DNA of 64,000 nucleotides, from assembly GCF_004310345.1 (NCBI RefSeq), contig NZ_SISK01000004.1, forward strand, positions 124,001 to 188,000. The letters run 5' to 3'. The notes below the pieces were generated by a model that saw only the letters and a list, made by a program, of their open reading frames with translations, searched no databases and was not told the origin of the DNA. Both the position numbers and the translations under genes were made by a program. The DNA comes from Paracoccus subflavus. GTDB taxonomy: Bacteria; Pseudomonadota; Alphaproteobacteria; Rhodobacterales; Rhodobacteraceae. Positions 9,282-19,415 of the stretch are shown piece after piece; the stretch's first letter is position 1, and the number at the start of each line of letters is the position of its first letter.

Positions 9282-9425
9282 GGCGTCCTGAATGGCTTGG
9301 GGCTGTCATGGGTATGTAGGGCCGATGCGTCCCAAAGTCACGCCCCCGCACAGTGGCGGCGGCGGTTTTTCGTCATCAAAGCGTCACGACAAGGCAGCCA
9401 TGCAACCCCTGCAACCCCATAGGCA

Positions 9426-10025
9426 TCAATTCGCGGCGGGCGGGGTTTCCTGCGCCGCTGGGGGCGCGGCCGTGGCGGTGCAGCCCGCCACCATCTGTTC
9501 ATAGCGGCTGACGACCCAGCCCGGCGCGTCGTCGGGAACCTGCTGGTCCAGCTGGCCCCGCATCCGTTCGAAGACTTGGGCGGAACGGCTGTTTTCCACG
9601 ACCGCGACCTGTTGGCTTGTCATCACGCGGTCATAGACGATGAAGGCGATGGCGACCAGCAGGATGCCCCGCGCCACCCCGAACAGGAAACCCATGCCCT
9701 GATCGACCCCGCCCAGCGCCGACCGCTGCACGACCGACGAGAACAGCGGCGTGATGATCGAAAAGACCACAAGCGCCAGCGCAAAGACCACGGCGAAACC
9801 GGCGATGGTGGCCAATTCGCAACTGTCGCCCAAGAAACGGTCCAGCACGGGAAGCTGCGCGATCAGCGGGCGCATGGCGGCGGCGAAGATGAACGCCAGA
9901 ATGGCCGCGCCGATCCAGCCCAGGATCGCCAGCGATTCGCGCACGAAGCCGCGCGACCAGGCCAGGATGGCCGAAAGGATGATGACCGCAGCCACCACCG
10001 CGTCGATGATTGTAAACCCGTCCAT
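9426..10025 (-). CDS. cvpA: CvpA family inner-membrane protein
   Basis: A protein of about 199 residues with four hydrophobic segments in its first 125 residues and a conserved start DGFTIIDAVVAAVI. This matches the CvpA/colicin V production family. The start at 10025 is preferred because a GGGA stretch precedes it and the family begins with MD..; the ATG at 10049 would add 8 residues. It lies between radA and purF, as in many bacteria. Family members affect membrane integrity and colicin V release. The C-terminal 50 residues are polar and end in an Ala/Pro tail. Confidence 0.85.
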   Translation of the reverse strand: MDGFTIIDAVVAAVIILSAILAWSRGFVRESLAILGWIGAAILAFIFAAAMRPLIAQLPVLDRFLGDSCELATIAGFAVVFALALVVFSIITPLFSSVVQRSALGGVDQGMGFLFGVARGILLVAIAFIVYDRVMTSQQVAVVENSRSAQVFERMRGQLDQQVPDDAPGWVVSRYEQMVAGCTATAAPPAAQETPPAAN

Positions 10026-10066
10026 GGCCTTGTCCCTTGCGCCGGTCATGTTTCTTTTCAGGCACT

Positions 10067-11431
10067 TCAGCCGGCGCCGAAGACCTCTCCTGCAAATCCC
10101 GTCAGATCGGAAATGCGCCGCACGCCCATTCCCGCCGCGCCCTCGACCTTTTGGCTGTCAGGCAAAATCGCCTGTGAAAAACCAAGTTTCTGCGCTTCTT
10201 TCAACCTGTTTTCGGCCTGCGCGACGGGACGTAGCGCGCCGGACAGGCTGATTTCGCCGAACAGCACGGCTTCCGGCGGCAGGGCGCTGTCTTCGCGCGC
10301 GGACAGCAGCGCCCCCGCGATGGCCAGATCGGCGGCCGGTTCGCTGACCCGCATCCCGCCCGCGACGTTCAGGAATACGTCCAGTCCCGCGAAGGGAATG
10401 CCGCAGCGTGCCTCCAGCACGGCCAGGATGGTGCTGACGCGGCCGCTGTCCAGGCCCACCACCGTGCGGCGGGGGGATGCCAGCGTGGACGGGGCGACCA
10501 GGGCCTGAACTTCGGTCAGCACGGGCCGGGTGCCCTCGATCCCGGCAAAGACCGCGCTGCCGGGAACCGGCTGGCCGCGTTCGGACAGGAACAGGGCGGA
10601 CGGGTTGGCGACCTCGGCCAGGCCCACGCCGGTCATCTCGAACACGCCGATCTCGTCGGCGGGGCCGAAGCGGTTCTTGACCGATCGCAGGATGCGGAAC
10701 TGGTGGCCGCGTTCGCCTTCGAAATACAGGACCGTATCGACCATGTGTTCCACCACGCGGGGACCGGCGATCTGGCCGTCCTTGGTGACGTGGCCCACCA
10801 GAAAGATCGCCACGCCCTTGCGCTTGGCAAACGTCACCAGCTCGTGCGCGGCGGCGCGGACCTGGGCCACGCTGCCCGGTGCGGCCTCGACCTGATCGGA
10901 CCACAGGGTCTGGATGGAATCGATGATCGCCAGATCGGGACGTTCGGTGTCCAGCGTGGTCAGGATGTCGCGCAGGTTCGTTTCCGCGCCCAGCCGGACC
11001 GGCGCATCCGCCAGCCCCAACCGCTGCGCACGCATCCGCACCTGGGCGCTGGCTTCCTCGCCGCTGATATAGACGGCGTTCAGCCCGCGCCGGGCAAAGG
11101 CGGCTGCGCCCTGCAACAACAGCGTCGATTTGCCGATGCCGGGATCGCCGCCGACCAGAACCGCGCTGCCGGGCACCAGTCCGCCGCCCAGCACCCGGTC
11201 CAGTTCGTCCATTCCGGCCAGATGGCGCGGGGGCGGGGCCTCGGTCGTGGCCAGGCTGGATAAGGGCACGGCTCGGCCCTTGGCGGCGCCCAGGCCCCGG
11301 CCCGGACCCTGGGACAGGGGCGCTTCCTCGACGATGGTGTTCCAGGCGCCGCAGGCGTCGCAGCGCCCGGCCCATTTCTTGTGGGACGCACCGCAGGCGG
11401 TGCAGGTGAACGCGTTGGTGGATTTTGCCAT
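10067..11431 (-). CDS. radA: DNA repair protein RadA
   Basis: A 454-residue RadA/Sms. It has the N-terminal zinc finger (CTACG then CDACG, about residues 10-27), the Walker A GGDPGIGKSTLLLQ near residue 95, the RadA-specific KNRFG motif (SVKNRFGPADEIG, about 250) and the C-terminal Lon-like domain. It is a branch-migration ATPase that acts with RecA in recombination. It heads the radA-cvpA-purF strand run; the 116 bases separating it from the divergent lolC/E gene must carry both promoters. Confidence 0.96.
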   Translation of the reverse strand: MAKSTNAFTCTACGASHKKWAGRCDACGAWNTIVEEAPLSQGPGRGLGAAKGRAVPLSSLATTEAPPPRHLAGMDELDRVLGGGLVPGSAVLVGGDPGIGKSTLLLQGAAAFARRGLNAVYISGEEASAQVRMRAQRLGLADAPVRLGAETNLRDILTTLDTERPDLAIIDSIQTLWSDQVEAAPGSVAQVRAAAHELVTFAKRKGVAIFLVGHVTKDGQIAGPRVVEHMVDTVLYFEGERGHQFRILRSVKNRFGPADEIGVFEMTGVGLAEVANPSALFLSERGQPVPGSAVFAGIEGTRPVLTEVQALVAPSTLASPRRTVVGLDSGRVSTILAVLEARCGIPFAGLDVFLNVAGGMRVSEPAADLAIAGALLSAREDSALPPEAVLFGEISLSGALRPVAQAENRLKEAQKLGFSQAILPDSQKVEGAAGMGVRRISDLTGFAGEVFGAG

Positions 11432-11547
11432 GACCCGTCATGTGGCATCTGCCGGGCGTCGCCGCAAGCGGGCCCGGTCACGCCATTGTCGGCTTGATCT
11501 TTTGCGGCGGCCCGGTCAGGTTCCGCGCGCAAAATCAAGGCGCCCCC

Positions 11548-12849
11548 ATGGCCACACCGCGACCCTTTTCCCGATACGAATTCCTGATCGCCTGGCGATA
11601 CCTGCGCGCCCGCCGGGCCGAGGGCGGGGTCAGCGTGATGACCTGGATCAGCCTGATCGGCATTGCCCTGGGGGTGATGGCGCTGATCGCCACGCTGGCC
11701 GTCCGGGCCGGATTCCGGGCCGAATTCGTGGACACGATCCTGGGCGCCAATGCCCATACCACCGTCTATATGGCGCCCCAGCGGATCACCAACGAATACA
11801 CCGACGATGTCTATGTCGTTCCCGGCCGGATCGCCGATTACGACGCACTGGCCGCCACGCTGGCGGCTGTGCCCGGCGTCACCCGGACCGCGCCGGTGGT
11901 GCGCGGGCAGGTCATGGCGACCGCCAACGACAGTTCGAACGTGGCCGAGGTATTCGGCGTAACCATTGACGATCTTGGGAAAATGCCGCGCATCGTGGAT
12001 CCCGGAACCTCGGTCGGCAGCCTTGAGGATTTCGACCGGGGCATCGCCATCGGATCGGGCATCGCCCGTGAGCTGGCCGTGGGGCTGGGCGACCGCATCC
12101 GCCTGATCGCCCCCGAGGGCGCGCGCACGGCGATCGGCACCACGCCGCGCGTCAAGGCCTATAAAGTCACCTATATCTTCAGCGCCGGACGATACGACAT
12201 CGACCGCACCCGAATCTACATGCCGATGGCCGAGGCGCAGTCCTATTTCAACCGCGAGGGCGTCGCCGACGAGATCGAGGTCTTTGTCGCCGATCCCGAA
12301 CGGGTGGACGACTGGACCGGGCCGCTGCTGGCGGCGGCGGGCGAGGGGGCGCAGGTCTGGAACTGGCGCAACTCCTCGGGGTCGTTCCTGGCCGCGCTGG
12401 ACATGGAGGATGACGTGATGTTCGTGATCCTGTCGGTGCTGGTGCTGATCGCGTCGATGAACATCACCTCGGGCCTCATTATGCTGGTCAAGAACAAGGG
12501 CCGCGACATCGGCATCCTGCGCACCATGGGCCTGACCGAGGGTGCGGTGCTGCGGGTGTTCTTCCTGTGCGGCGCCTTTACCGGCATTCTGGGCACGCTG
12601 GCGGGGGTGATCCTGGGTGTATTGCTGGCGCTGAACGTGGACAGCATCATGGCGGCGCTGAACGCCCTGACCGGGGGCGGTGCCTGGCAGCCCGAGGTGC
12701 GGGGCATCTATCGCCTGCCTGCCGACCTGCGCGCCTGGGACATCCTTCGCGCGGTGGGGTTGTCGCTGTTCCTGTCCTTTGTCGTCACCATCTTTCCCGC
12801 GCGCCGCGCCGCGCGCATGAACCCGGTCGAGGCGCTGCGCTATGAATGA
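11548..12849 (+). CDS. Lipoprotein-releasing ABC transporter permease LolC/LolE
   Basis: A 433-residue MacB-fold permease. The first membrane helix is [21 protein letters not shown] (near residues 31-50), followed by a large periplasmic domain and three helices at the C-terminus ([17 protein letters not shown], then two more) ending in [16 protein letters not shown], the usual terminus. With LolD it extracts outer-membrane lipoproteins from the inner membrane. There is a single LolC/E here, as in alphaproteobacteria in general. It overlaps lolD by 8 bases. Confidence 0.93.
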   Translation: MATPRPFSRYEFLIAWRYLRARRAEGGVSVMTWISLIGIALGVMALIATLAVRAGFRAEFVDTILGANAHTTVYMAPQRITNEYTDDVYVVPGRIADYDALAATLAAVPGVTRTAPVVRGQVMATANDSSNVAEVFGVTIDDLGKMPRIVDPGTSVGSLEDFDRGIAIGSGIARELAVGLGDRIRLIAPEGARTAIGTTPRVKAYKVTYIFSAGRYDIDRTRIYMPMAEAQSYFNREGVADEIEVFVADPERVDDWTGPLLAAAGEGAQVWNWRNSSGSFLAALDMEDDVMFVILSVLVLIASMNITSGLIMLVKNKGRDIGILRTMGLTEGAVLRVFFLCGAFTGILGTLAGVILGVLLALNVDSIMAALNALTGGGAWQPEVRGIYRLPADLRAWDILRAVGLSLFLSFVVTIFPARRAARMNPVEALRYE

Positions 12850-13513
12850 CGTGTTGCGCCTGGAAGGGGTCGGCAAGACCTATGGCAAGGACGGCCCCGC
12901 GCCGGTGCCGGTGCTGCGCGGGCTGGACCTGACCGTGGCGCGCGGAGAGGTGGTGGCCCTGGTCGCCCCCTCGGGCGCGGGCAAATCGACGCTGCTGCAT
13001 ATCGCGGGCTTGCTTGATACGCCCGATACCGGCCGGGTGATCCTGAACGGGCGCGACATGACCGGCCTGCCGGATCGCGCCCGGACCGAAGCGCGGCGCG
13101 CGACCCTGGGGTTCGTGTATCAGTTCCACCACCTGCTGCCCGAATTCAGCGCGGCGGAAAACATCGTCCTGCCGCAGCTTGCCAATGGCGTGACCCAGCG
13201 AAAGGCCGCTGCCCGCGCCGCCGATCTTTTGTCCCGCGTGGGCCTGTCGGAACGCGCCGATCACCGCCCGGCGGCGTTGTCGGGGGGCGAACAGCAGCGG
13301 GTGGCCTTTTGCCGGGCCCTTGCCAACCAGCCCGCGCTGCTGCTGGCGGACGAGCCGACCGGGAACCTTGACCCCGAAACCTCGGACCGGGTCTTCGACA
13401 TGCTGATGGCGCTTGTCCGCGACACCGGCCTGTCGGCGCTGATCGCCACGCACAACCACGACCTGGCCCGGCGCATGGACCGGGTGGTGCGCCTGACGCA
13501 AGCGGTTGCCTGA
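12842..13513 (+). CDS. lolD: Lipoprotein-releasing ABC transporter ATPase
   Basis: A 223-residue ABC ATPase with Walker [12 protein letters not shown] (about 43-53), signature [15 protein letters not shown] (about 144-158) and Walker [13 protein letters not shown]. The LolD-type hallmark [17 protein letters not shown] is present. It drives lipoprotein release with the upstream LolC/E permease, to which its start codon is coupled by overlap. Confidence 0.95.
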   Translation: MNDVLRLEGVGKTYGKDGPAPVPVLRGLDLTVARGEVVALVAPSGAGKSTLLHIAGLLDTPDTGRVILNGRDMTGLPDRARTEARRATLGFVYQFHHLLPEFSAAENIVLPQLANGVTQRKAAARAADLLSRVGLSERADHRPAALSGGEQQRVAFCRALANQPALLLADEPTGNLDPETSDRVFDMLMALVRDTGLSALIATHNHDLARRMDRVVRLTQAVA

Positions 13514-13565
13514 CCGCGCCAGCCGGGGCAGACTTGGCCCAGAAGCAACCGGGGGGACACCAGCG

Positions 13566-13976
13566 ATGAAGGCGACACACGGGGCGGCCCTGACGGGGCT
13601 GGCAATGGCGGGCCTGATCGCTGCCTGCGCGCCGCCGATGACCGATGGGGCCCAGGCCCGCAACGATTTCAAGTCGCTGTGCGTCGATTGCCATGGGGCC
13701 GATGGGCGGGGCAATGGACCCGCTGCGGCGGGCATGGTGCCCGTGCCGGTCGATCTGACGCGCGTGGCGGCCAGCAACGGCGGCGTGTTCCCGCGGCTGC
13801 AGGTCATGGGCCACATCTATGGCTTCACGCCCGGGCGCAGCGAATCGCCCATGCCGGAATTCGGTGACCTGCTGGATGGGCCCGCCGTTCCCTATGACGC
13901 GGGCGACGGGATTTCCACGCCCACCCCGGCGCGTCTGGTCGCCCTGATGGAATATGTCGAGGCCATGCAGCGATAA
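13566..13976 (+). CDS. Cytochrome c family lipoprotein
   Basis: A 136-residue exported monohaem cytochrome. The N-terminus has a lipobox LIAAC at about residues 18-22, so it is likely lipid-anchored, and the haem site is CVDCH near residues 39-43. ESPMPEF further on could supply the axial methionine. It would carry electrons in the periplasm; the partner is not known. The ATG at 13566 gives the signal peptide directly. Its stop TAA overlaps by one base with the ATG of a short downstream reading frame. Confidence 0.85.
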   Translation: MKATHGAALTGLAMAGLIAACAPPMTDGAQARNDFKSLCVDCHGADGRGNGPAAAGMVPVPVDLTRVAASNGGVFPRLQVMGHIYGFTPGRSESPMPEFGDLLDGPAVPYDAGDGISTPTPARLVALMEYVEAMQR

Positions 13977-14149
13977 TGTCGCGACGCCCCTTGCTGGCGG
14001 CGGGGCTGGCGGCGGCCAGCCGCGTCCATGCGGGCGAACACACCGCGCAGCAGGTGCTGACCGGCGCGCTGATCGGGTTCGGCTTCGGGGCCGCCCGTTT
14101 CGGCATCGGAACGGATGGCGCCAGCTTCGGCGTGGGGATGCGCGTCTAG
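13976..14149 (+). pseudogene. PAP2-phosphatase C-terminal remnant (57-residue reading frame)
   Basis: This short frame starts at an ATG sharing one base with the cytochrome stop and ends at a TAG. Its middle reads SRVHAGEH then TAQQVLTGALIG, which resembles motif 3 of PAP2 (type 2 phosphatidic acid phosphatase) proteins, SRxxxxxHxxxD, followed by the usual glycine-rich helix. The Asp position is Gln here, and motifs 1 and 2 are absent, with an in-frame stop at 13865-13867. It looks like the surviving tail of a lost PAP2 gene, though translation as a micropeptide is not excluded. Its stop shares a CTAG with the hydrolase stop on the other strand. Confidence 0.5.
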
Positions 14150-14967
14150 CGCCCGCAGCGGTCCAGCCAGGCGTTGATGGCGGCCAGCGATTCCGGTTCG
14201 TCCAGCCAGGGGACATGGGCGCGGTCGGGCACGGCGGCAAGGATCGTGTCTGGTCGGCGGCGAACCATCTCGGCCGCGACCTCGGGCGACAGAAGGTCGG
14301 AATTGGCCCCCCGGATCAGCGCGACCGGCAGACCCGCCGTCGCATCCCACAACGGCCACAGGTCCGGGGCAGCGCCGTCAAAGGCCGACAGGAACGCCTC
14401 GCGCAGGGCCGGGTCGTACCTGATCCGAAGCCCGTCCGGCGTCTCGTCGTAATGGCGCTGCGCATCGGCCAGCCAGCGGCCTTCGGGCACGTTTGCAAAA
14501 CCCGTCATCGCCTGGGGCAGCCGTTCGGCCAGCGCGGCGTGGGTCCGCGCCGCCGGATTGCGCCCGACATAATCAAAGATCCGCTCCAGCCCCGAACGCT
14601 CGATCACCGGACCCACGTCGTTCAGGCACAGACCCAGCAGCCGGTCATGCGCGACCGCCGCCAGCAGCATCCCGATCAGCCCGCCGCGCGACGTGCCCAG
14701 AACCGCAGCCCGTTCGATCCCCAGATGGTCCAGCAGCGCCAGGGCATCCTTGCCTTCCTGCGGCACGGTATAGGTCGCGGCGCCCGTATGGTCCGACCGC
14801 CCGCGCCCCCGGTAATCCATGCGGATCAGCCGCACGCCCGACAGATGCGGCGCCAGATAATCGAAATCGCCCATGTTGCGCGTCAGGCCGGTCAGGCACA
14901 GGACCGGCAGCCCCGCGCCCTCATCCAAATAGGCCAGCCGCGCGCCGTCATTCGCCGTAAAGAACAT
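14146..14967 (-). CDS. Alpha/beta hydrolase
   Basis: A 273-residue alpha/beta-hydrolase fold protein. The nucleophile elbow GTSRGG (about residues 98-103), the oxyanion segment LTGLTRNMGDFDYLAPHL, the second conserved turn MDYRGRGRSDH and the histidine of VPDRAHVPWLDEPE near the end make up a full catalytic set. It is like the 3-oxoadipate enol-lactonase/esterase group, but no substrate can be assigned. The start at 14967 was chosen because the hydrolase domain begins at MFFTANDGARLAYLD. It converges on the cytochrome c unit and its stop overlaps the PAP2 remnant stop. Confidence 0.85.
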   Translation of the reverse strand: MFFTANDGARLAYLDEGAGLPVLCLTGLTRNMGDFDYLAPHLSGVRLIRMDYRGRGRSDHTGAATYTVPQEGKDALALLDHLGIERAAVLGTSRGGLIGMLLAAVAHDRLLGLCLNDVGPVIERSGLERIFDYVGRNPAARTHAALAERLPQAMTGFANVPEGRWLADAQRHYDETPDGLRIRYDPALREAFLSAFDGAAPDLWPLWDATAGLPVALIRGANSDLLSPEVAAEMVRRRPDTILAAVPDRAHVPWLDEPESLAAINAWLDRCGR

Positions 14968-15033
14968 TGCCGGCCCTTTGCCTTGGTTCCAAATATCCAA
15001 CACGGGGCCAGGGTGTGAGCCCCGGACGCGGCC

Positions 15034-15822
15034 TCACAAATTCTCGCTCTGCGGCATTCCCAGGACGTGATAGCCGCCATCGACCAGCACGATTTCCCCG
15101 GTCGTGCAGGCGCCCCAGTCCGACAGCAGCCAGACGGCCGTGCCGCCGATCGCCTCCAGCGTGGCGTTCCGGCGCAGGGGGGCGTTGGCCTCGGTATGGC
15201 GGAATGTCTTGCGTGCCCCGCCGATGGCCGCGCCCGCCAAGGTCTTCATCGGCCCGGGGCTGATCGCGTTCACGCGGATGCCGTCCGGTCCCAGGTCGTT
15301 GGCCAGGTATCGCACGGCCGATTCCAGCGCCGCCTTGGCCACGCCCATCACGTTGTAGAACGGCGTCACCCGGTTCGACCCGCCATAGGTCAGCGTGATC
15401 AGCGACCCTCCGTTTGCCATCAGCGGATGGGCGCGCCGCGCGACCTCGATCAGCGAATAGCAACTGATCTCCAGACTGTGCTTGAAATTCGCCCGGCTGG
15501 TGTTCATGAACCGGCCGGTCAGTTCGTTCCTGTTGGAAAAGGCGATGGCGTGGATCACGAAATCCAGCCGCCCCCAGCGGTCCCCGATCGCCGCGAAAGC
15601 CCGGTCCAGCGAGGCATCGTCCGTCACGTCCACGTCCAGCAGGAAATCCGACCCGACCGAGGCCGCAAGCGGCTGCACCCGCTTGCCGAAAGCCTCGCCC
15701 TGATAGGAAAAGGCCAGTTCCGCCCCCTGGCCGGCCACCGCCTTCGCGATGCCCCAGGCGATGGAATGATCGTTGGCGACCCCCATCACAAGCCCGCGCC
15801 TGCCCTGCAGAAGATCACCCAT
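15034..15822 (-). CDS. fabI: Enoyl-ACP reductase (NADH)
   Basis: A 262-residue SDR-type enoyl-ACP reductase. It has the FabI-type nucleotide loop GVANDHSIAWGIA (about 14-26) and the catalytic tyrosine and lysine in FYNVMGVAKAALE (YxxMxxxK form). It reduces the enoyl-ACP intermediate in the last step of each fatty acid elongation cycle. The ATG at 15822 is preferred to the TTG at 15840, which would overlap fabB. It is the last gene of the fabA-fabB-fabI unit. Confidence 0.94.
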   Translation of the reverse strand: MGDLLQGRRGLVMGVANDHSIAWGIAKAVAGQGAELAFSYQGEAFGKRVQPLAASVGSDFLLDVDVTDDASLDRAFAAIGDRWGRLDFVIHAIAFSNRNELTGRFMNTSRANFKHSLEISCYSLIEVARRAHPLMANGGSLITLTYGGSNRVTPFYNVMGVAKAALESAVRYLANDLGPDGIRVNAISPGPMKTLAGAAIGGARKTFRHTEANAPLRRNATLEAIGGTAVWLLSDWGACTTGEIVLVDGGYHVLGMPQSENL

Positions 15823-15836
15823 TCCTGAAGCCCCGC

Positions 15837-17066
15837 TCAATCCCGGTATTTCGACATCAGCAGGGTGGCGTTCGTTCCCCCGAACCCGAAACTGTTCGAC
15901 AGCACGGAATCAAGGCCGGCATCGTCCACCCGGCTGGTCGCAATCTCGCCCGGCGCGATCTCGGGGTCCAGAGTGGTCACGTTTGCAGATGCTGCAATGA
16001 AGTCATTTTGCAACATCAGCAAACAATAGATGGCCTCGTGCACGCCGGTCGCGCCCAGGGAATGACCGGTCAGCGACTTGGTGGAACTGATCGGCGGCGT
16101 GTTTCCTTCGCCCCAGATGCGGCGAATCGCCCTCACCTCGCCGATGTCGCCGACCGGGGTCGAGGTGCCGTGCGCGTTGATATAGCTGACCCGGCGCCCC
16201 TCGGGCAGGGTTTCCAGGGCCAGCCGCATCGACCGCTCGCCCCCTTCGCCCGACGGGGCCACCATGTCATATCCGTCGCTGGTCGCGCCATAGCCGGTGA
16301 CTTCGGCATAGATCCTGGCACCGCGCGCCCTGGCGTGTTCCAGTTCCTCCAGCACGACCACGCCGCCGCCGCCCGCGATGACGAACCCGTCGCGGGTCGC
16401 GTCATAGGGGCGGGACGCGGTTTCCGGGGTGTCGTTGTATTTCGACGACATCGCCCCCATCGCGTCGAACAGGCACGACAGGGTCCAGTCCAGCTCCTCG
16501 CCGCCGCCGGCAAAGACGATGTCCTGCTTGTTCATCTGGATCTGTTCGACCCCGTTGCCGATGCAGTGGGCCGAGGTCGAACAGGCCGAGGTGATGGAAT
16601 AGTTCACCCCCTTGATCTTGAAAGGCGTGGCCAGCGTGGCGGAATTGGTGGACGACATGCAGCGCGTGACCATGAACGGGCCCATGCGCTTGGGGCTGCC
16701 CTTTTCGATGACGGTCTGATGCGCCTGGAAAAAGTTGCTGGTCGATGGCCCGCCCGATCCCATGATCAGGCCGGTGCGCGGATTCGATACATCGCCCTCC
16801 TCAAGCCCGCTGTCCTTGATCGCCTGTTCCATGGCGATGAAGTTGTAGGCCGCGCCCGGACCCATGAAGCGCAGGTCGCGCTTGTCGATGTGGTCCTCCA
16901 GCACGATCCGGGGCATCCCGTGGATCTGGCTGCGGAACCCGTGTTCGGCGTATTCGGGGGCAAAGACGATGCCCGAACGGCCTGCCTTCAGGCTTTCGGT
17001 GACCTCGCCTGCGTTGTTGCCGATGGGCGAGACGATGCCAAGGCCGGTGATGACGACGCGTCGCAT
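15837..17066 (-). CDS. fabB: Beta-ketoacyl-ACP synthase I
   Basis: A 409-residue KAS I. The catalytic Cys162 is in [12 protein letters not shown], and the two active-site histidines are in [12 protein letters not shown] and [12 protein letters not shown] very strong ribosome site (AAGGAGGAGG) sits just before the ATG. FabB condenses malonyl-ACP with acyl-ACP and, with FabA upstream, is specific to anaerobic unsaturated fatty acid synthesis. It lies 32 bases after fabA and 14 before fabI. Confidence 0.95.
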   Translation of the reverse strand: MRRVVITGLGIVSPIGNNAGEVTESLKAGRSGIVFAPEYAEHGFRSQIHGMPRIVLEDHIDKRDLRFMGPGAAYNFIAMEQAIKDSGLEEGDVSNPRTGLIMGSGGPSTSNFFQAHQTVIEKGSPKRMGPFMVTRCMSSTNSATLATPFKIKGVNYSITSACSTSAHCIGNGVEQIQMNKQDIVFAGGGEELDWTLSCLFDAMGAMSSKYNDTPETASRPYDATRDGFVIAGGGGVVVLEELEHARARGARIYAEVTGYGATSDGYDMVAPSGEGGERSMRLALETLPEGRRVSYINAHGTSTPVGDIGEVRAIRRIWGEGNTPPISSTKSLTGHSLGATGVHEAIYCLLMLQNDFIAASANVTTLDPEIAPGEIATSRVDDAGLDSVLSNSFGFGGTNATLLMSKYRD

Positions 17067-17098
17067 GGGGCCTCCTCCTTTTGATTAGCTGGCCGCCA

Positions 17099-17608
17099 TC
17101 AACTCGATGACAGCGCGACCTTCATGTCCTTGACCTGATAGATGGTTTCGCCATCCGCCTCGACGCGGCCGTCGGCCACCCCCATGGTCAGGCGCCGTGT
17201 CTGCACGGCCTTGGTGAAATCCACATGATAGCGCAGCAGCGTGCGGTCGGGGCGCACCATGCCGGTCAGCTTGACCTCGCCCACGCCCAGGGCATAGCCG
17301 CGCCCCTGCCAGCCGCGCCAGCCCAGGTTGAAGCCGGTCAACTGCCACAGCCCGTCCAGGCCCAAGCATCCCGGCATGATCGGGTTGTCGGGAAAGTGGC
17401 AGGCAAAGAACCACAGGTCCGGGGTGATGTCGAATTCGGCGACCACATGGCCCTTGCCGTGTTCGCCACCGTCTTCGGAAATGTCGGTGATCCGGTCCAT
17501 CATCAGCATCGGCGGCTCGGGCAGTTGCGCATTGCCGGGGCCGAACAACTCGCCCCGCGCGCAGGCCAGCAGGTCGCCCTTGTCGAAGCGGGTCTTGTCC
17601 ATCGCCAT
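17099..17608 (-). CDS. fabA: 3-hydroxydecanoyl-ACP dehydratase/isomerase
   Basis: A 169-residue FabA with the active-site helix signature [15 protein letters not shown], giving His71 and Asp85, which match the catalytic pair of the E. coli enzyme. It dehydrates 3-hydroxydecanoyl-ACP and isomerises the product to cis-3-decenoyl-ACP, the branch point to unsaturated fatty acids. It leads the fabA-fabB-fabI operon; the promoter must lie in the 157 bases shared with divergent gshB. MAMDK and MDK are both possible starts. Confidence 0.95.
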   Translation of the reverse strand: MAMDKTRFDKGDLLACARGELFGPGNAQLPEPPMLMMDRITDISEDGGEHGKGHVVAEFDITPDLWFFACHFPDNPIMPGCLGLDGLWQLTGFNLGWRGWQGRGYALGVGEVKLTGMVRPDRTLLRYHVDFTKAVQTRRLTMGVADGRVEADGETIYQVKDMKVALSSS

Positions 17609-17765
17609 GCGGTATGTGCCTTTCCTTCAGGCCATACGGCCAGGCTGCAAGTTGACGCCTCGTCTAGCACTTGGGCCAGCGCCGGTGCAAGTCAATGCCA
17701 ATACCCGGCTTGCATCCTTCTGGGCGGCGGGCGACAACCGGCCCAACCCCGCACGGAGAACCGCC

Positions 17766-18734
17766 ATGAGCCTGTATGTCGCCCTGCAGATGGACCCGGT
17801 CGAGCATGTCTCGATCACCGCCGACAGCACCTTTCGCATCGGGCTGGAGGCGCAGGCGCGCGGCCACCGGCTGTTCCAGTACACCGTCGATCAACTGCGC
17901 TACGACGAGGGCCGGGTGATCGCGCGCGGCCGTCCGGTGACGCTGCGCCGCGAACAGGGCAGCCATGTCGCCTTTGGCGACTGGACGGATGTGGACCTGT
18001 CGGATTTCGACGTGATCTGGCTGCGACAGGATCCGCCCTTCGACATGGCCTATGTCACCTCGACCCACCTGCTGGACCGGGTGCATCCCAGGGCCCTGGT
18101 GGTGAACGACCCGTTCTGGGTGCGCAACTGCCCCGAAAAGCTGATGGTGCTGGATTTCCCTGACCTGACGCCGCCGACGATGATCGCGCGCGATGCTGCC
18201 GCCATCCGGCAGTTCCGCGACCGGCACGGCGACATCATCGTCAAGCCGCTGTATGGCAACGGCGGGGCAGGGGTGTTCCACTTGGACCCCGAGGATCGGA
18301 ACCTGTCGGCGCTGCTGGAGCTGTTTTCCGGCATCAGCCGCGAACCGATGATCGCGCAGAAATACATCCACGCTGTCAGCAAGGGCGACAAGCGCATCAT
18401 TCTGGTCGATGGCGAACCCGTTGGCGCGATCAACCGCGTTCCCCAGACCGGAGAGGCCCGGTCGAACATGCATGTCGGCGGTCGCGCCGAGCAGGTGGGC
18501 CTGACCGAGCGCGAATACGAGATCTGCCGCCGCATCGGCCCGGTCCTGCGCGACAAGGGCCTGATCTTCACCGGCATCGACGTGATCGACGGCTGGCTGA
18601 CGGAAATCAACGTGACCTCGCCCACGGGGATCCAGGAGCTTGAGCGGTTCGACGGGATCAATGCGGCGGAGAAGATCTGGGAGGCGATCGAGGGGCGGGT
18701 GGCTGAACGGGCGACAGAAACGACAGAAACCTAG
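17766..18734 (+). CDS. gshB: Glutathione synthase
   Basis: A 322-residue ATP-grasp ligase of the GshB type. Visible markers are the N-terminal [19 protein letters not shown], the [12 protein letters not shown] loop, the ATP-binding [12 protein letters not shown] segment (about residue 161), and [20 protein letters not shown] near the end, which carries the metal ligands. It joins gamma-glutamylcysteine and glycine to form glutathione in the cytoplasm. A GGAGAA stretch precedes the ATG at 17766. Divergent from fabA. Confidence 0.96.
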   Translation: MSLYVALQMDPVEHVSITADSTFRIGLEAQARGHRLFQYTVDQLRYDEGRVIARGRPVTLRREQGSHVAFGDWTDVDLSDFDVIWLRQDPPFDMAYVTSTHLLDRVHPRALVVNDPFWVRNCPEKLMVLDFPDLTPPTMIARDAAAIRQFRDRHGDIIVKPLYGNGGAGVFHLDPEDRNLSALLELFSGISREPMIAQKYIHAVSKGDKRIILVDGEPVGAINRVPQTGEARSNMHVGGRAEQVGLTEREYEICRRIGPVLRDKGLIFTGIDVIDGWLTEINVTSPTGIQELERFDGINAAEKIWEAIEGRVAERATETTET

Positions 18735-18735
18735 A

Positions 18736-19137
18736 TCACTGGCTGATCGTTGAGATCAGGCGCGGACCAAAGATCGCTGCCGCCATCAGGGCGCCGGTCA
18801 CATAGAACACGACCCGCGCCATTGCCCATTCGTTCGGCAGTTTGTCGATCTTGCGGCCCATGTCATCAAGACGCTTGTTCACGTTGTCAAATTGCTTGTT
18901 CACATCGTCGAACCGGCCGCTGAGCGCCTTGAAGCCGTCATCCAATCGACGGTCAAGTCCGTTGAGACGCTCAACGACAACCGCATGACTCCTCTCAAGT
19001 TCTCTGACGCGCAGTTCCATGTCGCCTCCGGGTGGCTCTCCCGGATTATGTGGCCCTTTCGGGCCGCCTGGCAAGAGGCCGCCAGGGTGGCGTTTGAGGA
19101 AGTCGTCATTTTTAGGAAACGGGTATGGGTCACTCAT
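18736..19137 (-). CDS. Coiled-coil protein with C-terminal membrane anchor (hypothetical)
   Basis: A 133-residue protein not recognised by name. Residues 1-45 are Pro/Gly-rich (HPGGLLPGGPKGPHNPG), residues 48-103 form a heptad coiled coil with repeated DDVNKQFDNVNKRLDDM units, and the last 30 residues contain one membrane segment (VVFYVTGALMAAAIFG). The layout is a membrane-anchored coiled coil with a flexible N-terminus, like several phage/GTA- or chaperone-type small proteins, but no function can be given. The ATG at 19137 follows a GGAAG site and overlaps the upstream gene by 8 bases. Confidence 0.7.
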   Translation of the reverse strand: MSDPYPFPKNDDFLKRHPGGLLPGGPKGPHNPGEPPGGDMELRVRELERSHAVVVERLNGLDRRLDDGFKALSGRFDDVNKQFDNVNKRLDDMGRKIDKLPNEWAMARVVFYVTGALMAAAIFGPRLISTISQ

Positions 19138-19369
19138 TGGTATCTTCCACAGAAATACCATGGAGATAATGGGCATTGTCGGTAATGTGGTTCACAATAT
19201 TTCGACTTTGCAGCATTGCTTCTTCGTTGCGATCTTCTGAACGAAAAAAAAATTCGAGTATCATCGTATCTTGATTGGCAAGCGCCTTTACCCAAGCCCA
19301 AAGCGCCTTGTTTGAACGCTCAAGTTCATCGACGCGCTTCACAAGATTAGCGGCTTCTTCGTTAGTCAT
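19130..19369 (-). CDS. Small coiled-coil protein (hypothetical)
   Basis: A 79-residue acidic, helical protein ([20 protein letters not shown] then [18 protein letters not shown]) with no signal peptide or membrane segment. Its 3' end overlaps the start of the membrane-anchored coiled-coil gene by 8 bases, so the two are made together and probably bind each other through their coiled coils. The region is clearly more AT-rich than its surroundings (a run of nine A bases in one stretch), which suggests later arrival. I do not recognise a family. Confidence 0.65.
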   Translation of the reverse strand: MTNEEAANLVKRVDELERSNKALWAWVKALANQDTMILEFFFRSEDRNEEAMLQSRNIVNHITDNAHYLHGISVEDTNE

Positions 19370-19415
19370 TTTGGTCAGCCTATACCTTGGACATACTTAC
19401 AATCTCAAGCGCCCC

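Noticed and set aside
11080..12876. 598-residue minus-strand frame covering radA and the LolC/E gene
   Set aside because: It crosses two certain genes on both strands and has a His/Gln/Arg composition without any domain.
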